Positions 48,138-58,089 of a DNA stretch of 64,000 bases are shown piece by piece. The stretch is from JAGXRK01 sp963714415 (GTDB lineage Bacteria; Bacteroidota; Ignavibacteria; Ignavibacteriales; Ignavibacteriaceae), in the NCBI GenBank assembly GCA_963714415.1, contig CAVQOL010000014.1, positions 48,118 through 112,117 on the forward strand. Reading direction: 5' to 3'. The notes beneath the pieces are model-generated. The model had not been told where the DNA came from. It saw only the letters and a program-made list of their open reading frames with translations, and did not search any database. Position numbers and translations under genes: made by a program. The stretch's first letter is position 1. Every line of letters starts with the position of its first letter.

Positions 48138-49169
48138 ATGAACATTTCTGTTCAAAACCAGGATAAATGCAGAATTATTGTAGATGCAATGGGGGGCGAC
48201 TTCGCCCCTCAGAATGCTGTCGAAGGTGCTATTCTTGCCTTGGATGAAAATAAAAATATTGACCTTTATCTCGTTGGACAGAAAGAAAAAATCATTCAGG
48301 TTTTGAATGAAAAAAAACTTCAGTTTGATGAAAGCAAAATAATCCACACTTCCCAGGTAATTGAGATGGGCGATCCAGCGGCAGCTTCTCTAAAATCAAA
48401 ACCTGATTCGTCAATTGTTGTTGGCTGTCAATATGTAAAAGATAAAAAAGCTGATGCTTTTGTTAGTGCTGGTAATACAGGTGCCATGATGACAGCATCA
48501 ACTTTAATTATGGGAAGAATTCCTGGAGTCGGAAGACCTACAATAGGTGCTGAGTTTCCAAGTACAAGAGGTATTTGTTATCTTTATGATGTTGGAGCAG
48601 GCAAAGATTCAAAACCTCAGCATTTGTTTGAGTACGCTGTGATGGGAGTGATTTACGCAAAAGCAATGGGCAGAATTAAAAATCCCTCTGTTGGTCTATT
48701 AAGTATGGGCGAAGAAGAAAGCAAAGGGAATGAGGTTACATTAGCAGCATATAAATTGCTAAAAGATTCTGATTTGAACTTTATTGGTAATGTTGAGGGA
48801 AGAGATATTCTCAACGGTCCTGCTGATGTTGTAATATGTGATGGCTTTGTTGGAAATATTATTCTTAAATTCGGAGAGTCTGTTCCAAAATTATTAAAAT
48901 ATCTCTTGCAGGAAACTGCTAAAAAAAGTTTTATTGATAAATTAAAAATTGGATTGTCTAAAGGTGTTCTGAAAAAATCATTAAGAAATATGGATTACCA
49001 GGAACACGGCGGAGTTCCATTGCTTGGAGTAAATGGAATCAGTATAGTTGGACACGGATCAAGTACATCGAAAGCAATTAAAAATATGGTACTTAAAGCT
49101 TCTCAGATGTACGATCATCAGTTAGTAAATAAGATTGAGAATTCACTAAAGAGAAATCAAAATAATTAA
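48138..49169 (+). CDS. plsX: Phosphate acyltransferase PlsX
   Basis: A 343-aa enzyme with DAMGGDFAPQNAVEGA, SAGNTGAMM, and the C-terminal GVNGISIVGHGSSTSKAIKNM. It makes acyl-phosphate from acyl-ACP, feeding phospholipid synthesis. The second glycerolipid enzyme, PlsC, is encoded at 4651-5355. Confidence 0.95.
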   Translation: MNISVQNQDKCRIIVDAMGGDFAPQNAVEGAILALDENKNIDLYLVGQKEKIIQVLNEKKLQFDESKIIHTSQVIEMGDPAAASLKSKPDSSIVVGCQYVKDKKADAFVSAGNTGAMMTASTLIMGRIPGVGRPTIGAEFPSTRGICYLYDVGAGKDSKPQHLFEYAVMGVIYAKAMGRIKNPSVGLLSMGEEESKGNEVTLAAYKLLKDSDLNFIGNVEGRDILNGPADVVICDGFVGNIILKFGESVPKLLKYLLQETAKKSFIDKLKIGLSKGVLKKSLRNMDYQEHGGVPLLGVNGISIVGHGSSTSKAIKNMVLKASQMYDHQLVNKIENSLKRNQNN

Positions 49170-49187
49170 TTATTAAAAGGTAGTGTT

Positions 49188-50183
49188 TTGAGTATAAAAT
49201 ATAACGCAATGATTGCCGGTGTGGGTATGTATGTTCCTGATAAAATTATGGACAATGCATATTTCGAAAAAATTGTTGATACTAATGATGAATGGATTGT
49301 TACCAGAACAGGCATTAAAGAGAGAAGATTATTGGAAAATGGAGCGACCAGCGACTTGGCGTATAAAGCTGCCGAGGATCTTTTCAAAAATCATAATATA
49401 AATCGTGATGAAATTGATGTTATTATTGTTGCTACGGTTACTCCCGATATGTTATTTCCTCCCACCGCATGTATTGTTCAGGAAAAACTTGGATGCAAAA
49501 ATGCATGGGGTTTTGATCTTTCAGCTGCCTGTTCAGGATTTTTATTTGCACTTCAAACCGGCACCTCATTAATTGAGTCCGGGGCATACAAAAAAGTATT
49601 GGTAATTGGTGCTGATAAAATGAGCTCTATAACAGATTATACGGACAGAAATAACTGTATTCTTTTCGGAGATGCAGGTTCGGCTGTACTGCTTGAACCT
49701 ACTGAAGATAAATCCCTTGGGATACAGGATTCTATATTAAGAATAGATGGAAGCGGTAAAGATGCAATTTATATGTTAGGTGGAGGAAGTTTGAATCCTC
49801 CAACTCATGAAACTGTGGATAAAAAAATGCATTATATTTATCAAAATGGAAAAGCTGTTTTTAAAGTAGCTGTAAAAGGTATGGCAGATGTATCTTATGA
49901 AATAATGCAAAAGAACAATCTTAAATCAGAAGATGTTGCTTATCTGGTTCCTCATCAGGCAAACTTAAGAATTATTGATGCTACAGCTGAACGAATGGGA
50001 TTACCCAAGGATAAAGTAATGATTAATATTCATAAATACGGTAATACAACCGCTGCAACAATTCCGTCATGCTTAACTGAGTATTATCGTGATGGCAAAA
50101 TTAAGAAGGGCGATAAGTTAATTCTTGCAGCTTTTGGTGCTGGTTATACATGGGGTTCTACTTATTTAGTGTGGTCATTATAA
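49188..50183 (+). CDS. fabH: 3-oxoacyl-ACP synthase III
   Basis: A 331-aa condensing enzyme that starts type II fatty acid synthesis from acetyl-CoA (or branched acyl-CoA) and malonyl-ACP. Catalytic residues are Cys in SAACSGF, His in VPHQANLRI and Asn in YGNTTAATIP. TTG at 49188 is used with AAAGG nearby; the next ATG, seven codons in, would trim the first strand. Confidence 0.94.
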   Translation: MSIKYNAMIAGVGMYVPDKIMDNAYFEKIVDTNDEWIVTRTGIKERRLLENGATSDLAYKAAEDLFKNHNINRDEIDVIIVATVTPDMLFPPTACIVQEKLGCKNAWGFDLSAACSGFLFALQTGTSLIESGAYKKVLVIGADKMSSITDYTDRNNCILFGDAGSAVLLEPTEDKSLGIQDSILRIDGSGKDAIYMLGGGSLNPPTHETVDKKMHYIYQNGKAVFKVAVKGMADVSYEIMQKNNLKSEDVAYLVPHQANLRIIDATAERMGLPKDKVMINIHKYGNTTAATIPSCLTEYYRDGKIKKGDKLILAAFGAGYTWGSTYLVWSL

Positions 50184-50200
50184 TTTTTCAATTTTGATTT

Positions 50201-51115
50201 ATGATTAGAAGAGCATTTTTATTTCCCGGACAGGGATCTCAATACGTTGGAATGGCTAAAGATCTTTTTGATAATTCTGTTGAAGCCAAAGAAATGATTA
50301 AAACTGCTGATGAAGCTTTGGGAGTTAATCTTTCTTATATTATGTTTAACGGTCCAGAAGATCAACTTAAACAAACTGAATTTACTCAACCGGCTATTTT
50401 TCTTCATAGCGTTGTTCTTGCGAGCATTATTAGAACTTTAGATTTTGAAGCTGCTGCAGGTCATTCACTTGGAGAGTATTCTGCTCTTGTTGCCACTAAA
50501 GCTATTCAGTTTTATGATGCAATGAAACTTGTAAGAGCTAGAGGAGTTGCTATGCAGAAAGCCGGTCAGGAAAATCCTGGAACTCTTGCTGCAATAGTTG
50601 GATTAAGTCCTGAAGCTGTTGAAGAATTTTGTCTTGAAGCTTCCTCAGTTGGAATTGTTCAGTGTGCTAATTTTAATTCGCCCGGTCAGATTGTTATATC
50701 TGGTTCTGTTGAAGGTGTAAGAAAAGCTATGGAATTGTGCAAATCTGGTGGGGCTAAAATGGTTAAAGAACTTGTCGTGAGTGGTGCTTTTCATTCACCT
50801 CTTATGCAGTCCGCTAAGGACAATTTGCTTGAATCATTAAATACTACAAATATTTATAATTCTAAGTTACCAGTTTATGCAAACGTAACTGCAAAACCCG
50901 TAACCAGGAAAGAAGAGATAAAAAAATTACTTCATCAACAGGTTACATCACCGGTAAGATGGGAAGAAACAATAAACAATATGATCAATGATGGAATTGA
51001 AGAATTCTATGAAGTCGGTCCCGGTAAAGTTTTACAGGGACTTGTAAAAAGAATAAATCCAGATGTCAAATGTTTTGGCATAGATAAATATGAAGAAGTG
51101 GAGAAATTTCTCTAA
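50201..51115 (+). CDS. fabD: Malonyl-CoA:ACP transacylase
   Basis: A 304-aa serine transacylase: FPGQGSQYVGM at the N-terminus, nucleophile in GHSLGEYSA, catalytic His in SGAFHSPLM, and EVGPGKVLQGL near the C-terminus. It supplies malonyl-ACP to FabH/FabF. Its stop overlaps the next start by one base (TAATG). Confidence 0.95.
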   Translation: MIRRAFLFPGQGSQYVGMAKDLFDNSVEAKEMIKTADEALGVNLSYIMFNGPEDQLKQTEFTQPAIFLHSVVLASIIRTLDFEAAAGHSLGEYSALVATKAIQFYDAMKLVRARGVAMQKAGQENPGTLAAIVGLSPEAVEEFCLEASSVGIVQCANFNSPGQIVISGSVEGVRKAMELCKSGGAKMVKELVVSGAFHSPLMQSAKDNLLESLNTTNIYNSKLPVYANVTAKPVTRKEEIKKLLHQQVTSPVRWEETINNMINDGIEEFYEVGPGKVLQGLVKRINPDVKCFGIDKYEEVEKFL

Positions 51116-51717
51116 TGAGTGAACAGAACAATTTTACAAAAAAAATCAAAGGCTTTTTTATCGATCCCCAAATATTCACATATAAATTTGGATGTCGATG
51201 CAATGGTGAGTGCTGTAATTTCGGTGTCTTTACTGATCTAAAGGAAGCTGAATTTATTCTTGGTATGAAAGATAAAATTATTCCGCTTATGGATGAGACA
51301 CAAGAAAAAAATACTACCAAATGGTTTGAGCCACCTGAAGAAGATGAAGATTTCGATTCCGGGGTAGCTGTTGGAACTGAAATAATAAATGGTAAATGTA
51401 CTTTTTTAGATAAAAATGGTTTATGTACTCTTCAGAAATTAGCTATTATTGAAGACAAGCATCAATGGGAATATAAACCATTGTATTGCATTCTGTTTCC
51501 TCTTGTAACTTTTGAAGGTGCAATTACAATTGACGATGAACATATTGATAGATTAAACTATTGCAACAAATCAGATAAGAATGATCTTACAATTTTTGAA
51601 GCCTGTCGTGATGAATTAAGACACTTTTTGGGTGAAGAAGCTTTTGCAGAACTTGAAGAATACCGTGAAGAATATTTAACCGAATTACAAATCGGAGTAG
51701 AAAAAAATGGCAGCTAA
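51115..51717 (+). CDS. Cysteine-cluster protein (DUF3109/YkgJ-like)
   Basis: A 200-aa protein with the pattern CRCNGECCNFG, GKCTFLDKNGLCTL and YCILFPL, plus further cysteines. This is the zinc- or iron-binding cysteine cluster of the YkgJ/DUF3109 families. The function is unknown. It is embedded between fabD and fabG with overlaps on both sides (1 bp and 11 bp), so it is co-expressed with fatty acid synthesis. Confidence 0.8.
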   Translation: MSEQNNFTKKIKGFFIDPQIFTYKFGCRCNGECCNFGVFTDLKEAEFILGMKDKIIPLMDETQEKNTTKWFEPPEEDEDFDSGVAVGTEIINGKCTFLDKNGLCTLQKLAIIEDKHQWEYKPLYCILFPLVTFEGAITIDDEHIDRLNYCNKSDKNDLTIFEACRDELRHFLGEEAFAELEEYREEYLTELQIGVEKNGS

Positions 51718-52480
51718 TAATCAATTACATAACAAAAGAGCAATTGTAACCGGCGGAACAAGAGGTATTGGCAGGGCAATAGTAAAAGAGCTGGCAAGGA
51801 GAAGCTGCAGCGGAGTTTTATTTTCAGATATAGCTTTTCTAAATAATGATTCTGAGGAGTGTGCCGCGGAAATCAAAAAAGAAATTGACAATCCGGAAAC
51901 AAATATTTATGCATTTAAAGCCGATGCCACATCTCTCGAGCAAGCAGAAGCAACTGTAAAAGCTGCTATTGAAAAACTCGGCGGAGTTGATATTCTTATT
52001 AACAATGCAGGCATAACACGCGATAATCTGCTTCTAAGAATGACTGAAAAAGATTTTGATGATGTGATAAGTACAAATCTGAAAAGTGTTTTCAATTATA
52101 CAAAAGCCGTAATCAAACCTATGATTGCTCAAAGATATGGAAGGATTGTTAATATATCATCAGTAGTTGGAATAATTGGTAATCCGGGACAATCTAATTA
52201 TTCAGCTTCGAAAGCTGGAGTAATAGGTTTTACAAAGTCCATGGCTAGAGAGCTAGGATCAAGAGGAATTACAGTTAATGCGGTCGCTCCCGGTTACATT
52301 CAAACTGAGATGACCAATAAACTAAACGATGAGCAAAGAGCTCGTTTAGTTCAAAATATTCCACTTGGAAGAATGGGAACACCGGAGGATATTGCCAAAG
52401 TTGTGGCGTTTTTATGTAGTCCAGATGCTGATTATATTACAGGTCAGGTTATTGCCGTTGACGGCGGAATGACCATGTAG
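51707..52480 (+). CDS. fabG: 3-oxoacyl-ACP reductase
   Basis: A 257-aa short-chain dehydrogenase. NADP site TGGTRGIGRA, INNAGITRDNLL, catalytic ISSVVGIIG Ser and YSASKAG Tyr/Lys, ending ITGQVIAVDGGMTM. It contains a short insertion after the first helix (FSDIAFLNNDSEECAAEIKKE) but is otherwise typical. It reduces 3-ketoacyl-ACP. Confidence 0.95.
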   Translation: MAANNQLHNKRAIVTGGTRGIGRAIVKELARRSCSGVLFSDIAFLNNDSEECAAEIKKEIDNPETNIYAFKADATSLEQAEATVKAAIEKLGGVDILINNAGITRDNLLLRMTEKDFDDVISTNLKSVFNYTKAVIKPMIAQRYGRIVNISSVVGIIGNPGQSNYSASKAGVIGFTKSMARELGSRGITVNAVAPGYIQTEMTNKLNDEQRARLVQNIPLGRMGTPEDIAKVVAFLCSPDADYITGQVIAVDGGMTM

Positions 52481-52572
52481 ATTTGTTTCTTAGAATTCAA
52501 TTTTGTTAAATTTAGCATAAGCAATTAAAAATTCACTAATAATTATTAAAAAACAAACATTAGGAGACGAAA

Positions 52573-52806
52573 ATGGATGTTGAAGCTAAAGTAAAAGAGA
52601 TCATCATCGATAAACTAGGTGTTGAAGATTCTCAAATTACACCCGAAGCTTCTTTCACGAACGATTTAGGTGCCGATTCTTTAGATATAGTCGAATTGGT
52701 AATGGGATTTGAAAGTGCTTTCCAGATTTCAATCCCCGATGAAGATGCTGAAAAAATTGGTACCGTGGGCGATGCTACTAAATACTTAAAGGAAAAATTA
52801 GGATAA
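52573..52806 (+). CDS. acpP: Acyl carrier protein
   Basis: A 77-aa acidic protein with the phosphopantetheine attachment site GADSLDIVELVM. A clear TAGGAG ribosome site lies before the ATG. The length and helix pattern match AcpP. Confidence 0.97.
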   Translation: MDVEAKVKEIIIDKLGVEDSQITPEASFTNDLGADSLDIVELVMGFESAFQISIPDEDAEKIGTVGDATKYLKEKLG

Positions 52807-52814
52807 TTGAATCA

Positions 52815-52849
52815 GGGTGTCTATGATTTTCTTTTTTAGGCACCCGTTT
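52815..52849 (+). terminator. Stem-loop between acpP and fabF
   Basis: GGGTGTCT (52815-52822) pairs with AGGCACCC (52838-52845), followed by GTTTT. It may partly terminate or protect the abundant acpP message and so set the acpP:fabF ratio. Confidence 0.6.
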
Positions 52850-52898
52850 TCAATTTATCATTTCCAAATTTTCTTCCCAATAAACTTCCGGAATTTTT

Positions 52899-54146
52899 AT
52901 GAATAAAAGAAGAGTGGTTGTTACCGGTTTAGGTGCAATTACTCCAATTGCTATTGGAGCTGAGGAATACTGGCATGCTCTATTAGATGGTAAAAACGGT
53001 GTTGATCTTATTACAAAATTTGATACAACTCGTTTTGATACTAAGTTCGCAGCAGAAGTTAAAGGTTTCAATCCGGAAGATTATCTTGATAAAAAAGCCA
53101 TAAAACGTTTAGATCCTTTCTCTCAGTTTGCTCTTGCATCCACTGAAATAGCTATCAAAGATTCAGGTATTAATCTTGACAAAATCAATAAAGAAAAAGC
53201 AGGAGTTATTTTTGGCAGTGGAATTGGTGGGATGGAGGCTCTTCAAAATGAACATTGGAAATATTTTCAGGATAAAAATCCTAAAGTTATAAGTCCTTTC
53301 TTTATTACTATGATGATTGCAGACCTTGCAGCAGGTCAAATTTCAATTCGTTTTGGATTAAAAGGTCCGAATTATGCAACCACTTCAGCTTGTGCTACAT
53401 CTTCTCATTCCATCTCAGACGCCTTTATGCATATTCAAAGGGGAAGTGCGGACTTAATTGTCTGTGGTGGGTCAGAAGCCTCAATTGCTGAAATTTCAAT
53501 AGGTGGATTTAATGCGATGCGTGCAATCTCTACATGGAATGACAGGTTTAAAGAAGCTTCTCGTCCTTTTGATCTCGATCGTAATGGATTTGTGATGGGC
53601 GAAGGTGCAGGTACCTTGATTCTTGAAAGTCTTGAACACGCACTTGACAGAGGAGCTAAAATTTATGCCGAATTAGCCGGCATAGGCTTAACTGGAGATG
53701 CTTTTCATATTACCGCTCCGGCTCCGAATGGTGAAGGCGCTTACAGGGCAATGAAAATTGCAATTGAAGATGCTGGAATGGATATAAAGGATATTGATTA
53801 CATTAATGCTCATGGAACTTCAACTCCTCATAATGATGTAAATGAAACCAAAGCAATTAAAGCTTTATTTGGTGAACACGCGTATAAGCTTGTAGTAAGC
53901 TCTACAAAATCTATGACAGGTCATCTTTTGGGTGCAGCCGGGGGTATCGAGGCAATTGCTACTATTTATTCGGTTTTTAATGATATTATTCCACCAACAA
54001 TAAATTTAACTAAACCAGATCCGGAATGTGATCTGAACTATAGTCCTCTTAAACCGACCAAAAAAAGGATTAATGCAGCAATAAGCAATACCTTCGGCTT
54101 TGGAGGGCATAATGCTTCGTTGCTGTTCAAAAAATTTGAGGAATAG
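52899..54146 (+). CDS. fabF: 3-oxoacyl-ACP synthase II
   Basis: A 415-aa condensing enzyme. The catalytic Cys is in TTSACATSSH, and the two histidines are in NAHGTSTPHND and SMTGHLLGAAGG. The N-terminal RRVVVTGLGAITPI is standard. It elongates acyl-ACP with malonyl-ACP. Confidence 0.95.
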   Translation: MNKRRVVVTGLGAITPIAIGAEEYWHALLDGKNGVDLITKFDTTRFDTKFAAEVKGFNPEDYLDKKAIKRLDPFSQFALASTEIAIKDSGINLDKINKEKAGVIFGSGIGGMEALQNEHWKYFQDKNPKVISPFFITMMIADLAAGQISIRFGLKGPNYATTSACATSSHSISDAFMHIQRGSADLIVCGGSEASIAEISIGGFNAMRAISTWNDRFKEASRPFDLDRNGFVMGEGAGTLILESLEHALDRGAKIYAELAGIGLTGDAFHITAPAPNGEGAYRAMKIAIEDAGMDIKDIDYINAHGTSTPHNDVNETKAIKALFGEHAYKLVVSSTKSMTGHLLGAAGGIEAIATIYSVFNDIIPPTINLTKPDPECDLNYSPLKPTKKRINAAISNTFGFGGHNASLLFKKFEE

Positions 54147-54148
54147 TT

Positions 54149-54919
54149 TTGTTAAATCTTCTTAGCTGGCTCTATAAAAAACTCAAACAGCGTGAAAAGC
54201 AGCGCCACTCAATACTGATCTCTAAATTCTTATCAGAATCAAAATTATCAGAGCTTGAAGAAATTTTAGGTTTTCAGATCAGAAATAAGTCATACTATAT
54301 CCGGGCACTTATGCATCGCTCATTTCTTGAGCACCTTGATGCTGATGATGATTCAAATGAAAGATTAGAGTTTTTAGGCGATTCAGTTTTAAGTCTGGTA
54401 GTTGCTGAATTTCTTTTCGAAAATTTTCCCGATGAAGACGAAGGTTTTTTAACGAAAGTTAGAGCAAAACTTGTGAACAGAATTGCTCTTTCTGAATCTG
54501 CTGAATCAATAGGATTACAGAAATTTATTTTAGTCAGCCAAAATCTTTCAAGTAAATTTACAGCAGCTTCAAAAACAGTTTTATCAGATGCCCTTGAAGC
54601 TTTAATTGGTGCTATTTACCTGGATCACGGACTTCAAACATGTAAAGAATTTGTTGAACGTATTCTTATCGAACCGAATATTAGAGAAGGTGAATATTTA
54701 ATTGATGAAAATTATAAAAGTCAGCTTCTTGAATATGCACAGGCAAATAAATTTGATGTACCATCTTATTTTGTTATCAATGAAGAAGGTCTTCAGCATG
54801 AAAGAGTTTTTACTATAAAAGTTACTGTAGGGGATAAAATTTCCGGTGTTGGAAAAGGTAGAAATAAAAAATCAGCAGAACAAAACGCTGCAAAAGCCGC
54901 ATTATCGAAAATTCTATAA
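54149..54919 (+). CDS. rnc: Ribonuclease III
   Basis: A 256-aa double-strand RNase. The signature ERLEFLGDSVL and DALEALIGAIYLD form the acidic catalytic site. The C-terminal dsRNA-binding domain ends GKGRNKKSAEQNAAKAAL. It begins with TTG two bases after fabF, the usual fabF-rnc order. Confidence 0.95.
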   Translation: MLNLLSWLYKKLKQREKQRHSILISKFLSESKLSELEEILGFQIRNKSYYIRALMHRSFLEHLDADDDSNERLEFLGDSVLSLVVAEFLFENFPDEDEGFLTKVRAKLVNRIALSESAESIGLQKFILVSQNLSSKFTAASKTVLSDALEALIGAIYLDHGLQTCKEFVERILIEPNIREGEYLIDENYKSQLLEYAQANKFDVPSYFVINEEGLQHERVFTIKVTVGDKISGVGKGRNKKSAEQNAAKAALSKIL

Positions 54920-55067
54920 AAAACAAATTTGATTAATAATATTAATTATTCTCTTTCTTTCTCATATTTTGAATCAGTTATTACAATAATTTGTTTTATT
55001 TTAGCCTATCATTTTTTTGCAATTTATTACGATTTTATTTGAAAAATTAACCAGTAAAGGCCCTTCA

Positions 55068-57963
55068 ATGTTATCCTTAGATCACTACGATAAATTTGTT
55101 AATAGACATATCGGTCCATCCGAAGCAGACATTAAGGAAATGATAAAAGCGTGTGGCGTGGAATCGGTTAATGAGCTGATCAATCAAACAATTCCAGATC
55201 AAATAAGATTAAGTACAGACATAGAGCTAGACCCGGCACAGAGCGAAACTGATTTCTTGAAATCAATTAAAAACCTCGCTTCCAAAAACAAAGTATTCAA
55301 ATCATACATTGGAATGGGATATTATCCAACCATTCTTCCTCCTGTTATACAACGAAATATTCTTGAAAATCCCGGCTGGTACACTCAATACACTCCATAT
55401 CAGGCAGAAATAGCTCAGGGGAGATTAGAAGCACTGTTAAATTTCCAGACGATGGTAACTGATTTAACAGGAATGAACATTGCCAATGCTTCTTTATTGG
55501 ATGAAGGAACCGCAGCTGCAGAAGCAATGGTGATGTTTTTCAATTTAAGAAAAAGAGATAAGTTAAACTCTAAAAAGTTTTTTGTTTCAGAAGATGTTTT
55601 TCCTCAGACAATTGATGTATTAAAATCCAGAGCCAAAGGATTTCAAATAGAACTTATTATTGGCGATCATAAATCTCACCAGCTTGATAATGAATACTTC
55701 GGTTTGATTGTACAATATCCTTCGAACACCGGAGAAATAAATGATTACAGAGATTTCTTTAAATCGGCTAATGAAAAAGGAATATTCAAATTAGTAGCTG
55801 CTGATCTGCTAAGTCTTGCCTTGCTAACTCCTCCGGGAGAATTTGGTGCAGATGTTGTTGTCGGATCAACACAAAGGTTCGGTATTCCTATGGGTTACGG
55901 TGGACCTCATGCTGCATACTTTGCAACAAAGGATGAATATAAAAGAAATATTCCAGGTAGAATTATAGGCGTTTCTGTTGATGCACAAGGAAATCAGGCA
56001 CTGAGAATGGCTTTGCAAACAAGAGAGCAGCACATCAGACGTGAAAAAGCTACAAGTAATATTTGTACAGCTCAGGTTTTACTTGCTGTAATTGCCGGAA
56101 TGTATGCTGCTTATCACGGACCTGAAGGCATACGAAAAATCGCTGAGAGGATCCATGGCTTGACAAAACTTCTTGAAAGTGCTCTTAAAAATTTAGGATA
56201 TAAACAGAAAAATACCTTCTACTTCGATACTCTGTTCATAGAATCGAATGAAGATTTGAAAAATAAAATAAAAGTAGAAGCGTTAAAAAAAGAAATTAAC
56301 CTAAGATATTTTAATGACAATAATATTGGAATATCCATAAGTGAAGCAACAACGTTTTCAGATGTTTTAGAGTTGATTGACATTTTTGCTTCCGTATCTA
56401 ATAAAAAATATAATGAAAATGATCTGAAGGAAACCTCATCAAAATTAAAAGTAGATTTTCCTGAACATTTTCTGCGTACATCTTCATATTTAGAACATCC
56501 AGTATTTAATACCTACCACTCGGAAACTGAAATACTCCGGTATATGAAATATCTTGAGAACAAAGATTTATCTTTGGTTCATTCAATGATACCACTTGGC
56601 TCCTGTACAATGAAACTTAATGCAACAGCAGAAATGATGGGAATTACAATTCCGGAGTTCGCTGAACTTCATCCTTTTGCACCTTTTAATCAGGCAGAAG
56701 GATATCAGACAATTATTCAAAGAACTTGAAAATGATCTTGCAAAGTTGACAGGATTTTCAGCGGTATCTCTGCAGCCAAATTCAGGTGCTCAGGGAGAAT
56801 TTGCTGGTTTATCTGTTATTCGGGCTTATCACGAAAGCAGAGGCGAAGGACACAGAAACGTTGTCGTTATTCCCTCCTCAGCACACGGTACGAATCCTGC
56901 AAGTGCTGTTATGGCTGGCATGAAGGTAGTAGTAGTTAACTGTGACAAACATGGGAATATTGATACTGAAGATCTAAAGAAAAAAGTTGATGAAAATAAA
57001 AATAATCTTTCTTCGCTAATGGTTACCTATCCTTCTACTCACGGAGTTTTTGAAGAAAGCATTGTGGAAATATGTAAGCTTATTCATGCCAACGGGGGAC
57101 AGGTTTATATGGATGGTGCAAATCTTAATGCACAAGTTGGATTAACAACTCCCGGTTTGATTGGTGCAGATGTTTGTCATCTAAATCTTCATAAAACATT
57201 CAGTATTCCTCACGGCGGCGGCGGACCGGGAATGGGTCCAATAGGAGTTGCAGAACATTTAGTTCCATTCCTGCCGGGTCATAGTATAATTGAAATAAAC
57301 AAAAAGAATTCTATCCCCGCAGTTTCATCAGCTCCGTGGGGCAGTGCATTAGTTCTAATTATTTCTTACGCATACATTAAAATGATGGGAGCCGATGGTT
57401 TAAAGGAAGCTACACAAATCGCTATTCTTAATGCTAATTATATTAAATCAAAACTTGAACGGTATTTCAAAGTTCTTTACGCCGGAACAAAGGGAAGAGT
57501 TGCGCACGAACTCATTTTCGATATGAGAGAATTTAAAACATCGGCTCATATTGAAGTTGAAGATATTGCAAAGCGACTAATGGACTATGGATTCCATGCA
57601 CCAACAGTATCGTTTCCTGTAGCTGGTACTTTAATGGTAGAACCTACTGAAAGTGAATCGAAACTTGAACTGGATCGGTTTTGTGAAGCATTGATTTCGA
57701 TAAGAAGTGAGATAAAAGAAATTGAACAGGGAATTGCAGATCAAACAAACAATGTTCTAAAAAATGCACCGCATACAATTCAAATGATATGTTCGGATAA
57801 ATGGAATTTTCCTTACAGCAGGGAAAAAGCTGCTTATCCTTTACCGTGGATAAGGAAAAATAAATTCTGGGCTTCAGTTGCCAGAATTGATAACGCCTAT
57901 GGAGATAGAAATCTTGTTTGCAGTTGTTTGCCTGTTTCCGAATATGCGGAAGAACAAATTTAA
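55068..57963 (+). CDS. gcvP: Glycine dehydrogenase (decarboxylating), GcvP (one frameshift)
   Basis: The P protein of the glycine cleavage system. It reads from ATG 55068 to about 56706, then in the next frame to 57963. Removing one base near 56707-56710 gives a continuous protein of about 965 aa, through HPFAPFNQAEGYQQLFKELENDLAKLTGF. The PLP lysine is in HLNLHKTFSIPHGGGGPGMG (about K709). The break lies inside a block conserved in GcvPB, not at the natural GcvPA/GcvPB boundary, so this is not a genuine two-subunit enzyme. The other gcv genes are absent from the window. Confidence 0.92.
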
Positions 57964-57997
57964 TTCTTAATTAAAATCATAAATAATTATCATTTTT

Positions 57998-58028
57998 AGC
58001 CGCTTAGTTATTGAGCGGCTTATTATTA
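57998..58028 (+). terminator. Stem-loop after gcvP
   Basis: AGCCGCT (57998-58004) and AGCGGCT (58014-58020) form a perfect 7-bp stem with a 9-base loop, followed by a T-rich but interrupted tail. Confidence 0.65.
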
Positions 58029-58089
58029 TCATTTTCATTATTCTTGCAAGAAAATAAATAATCATAATTCTTGTTTCTTTTATAATCTA

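Noticed and set aside
54919..55068. Glycine riboswitch upstream of gcvP
   Set aside because: The 150-bp leader is AT-rich and I see none of the conserved G-rich glycine aptamer core.
55068..57963. A natural two-subunit glycine dehydrogenase (GcvPA plus GcvPB)
   Set aside because: The first frame runs well into the GcvPB region before the break, and the frames join by removing one base, so it is a frameshifted single-chain GcvP.
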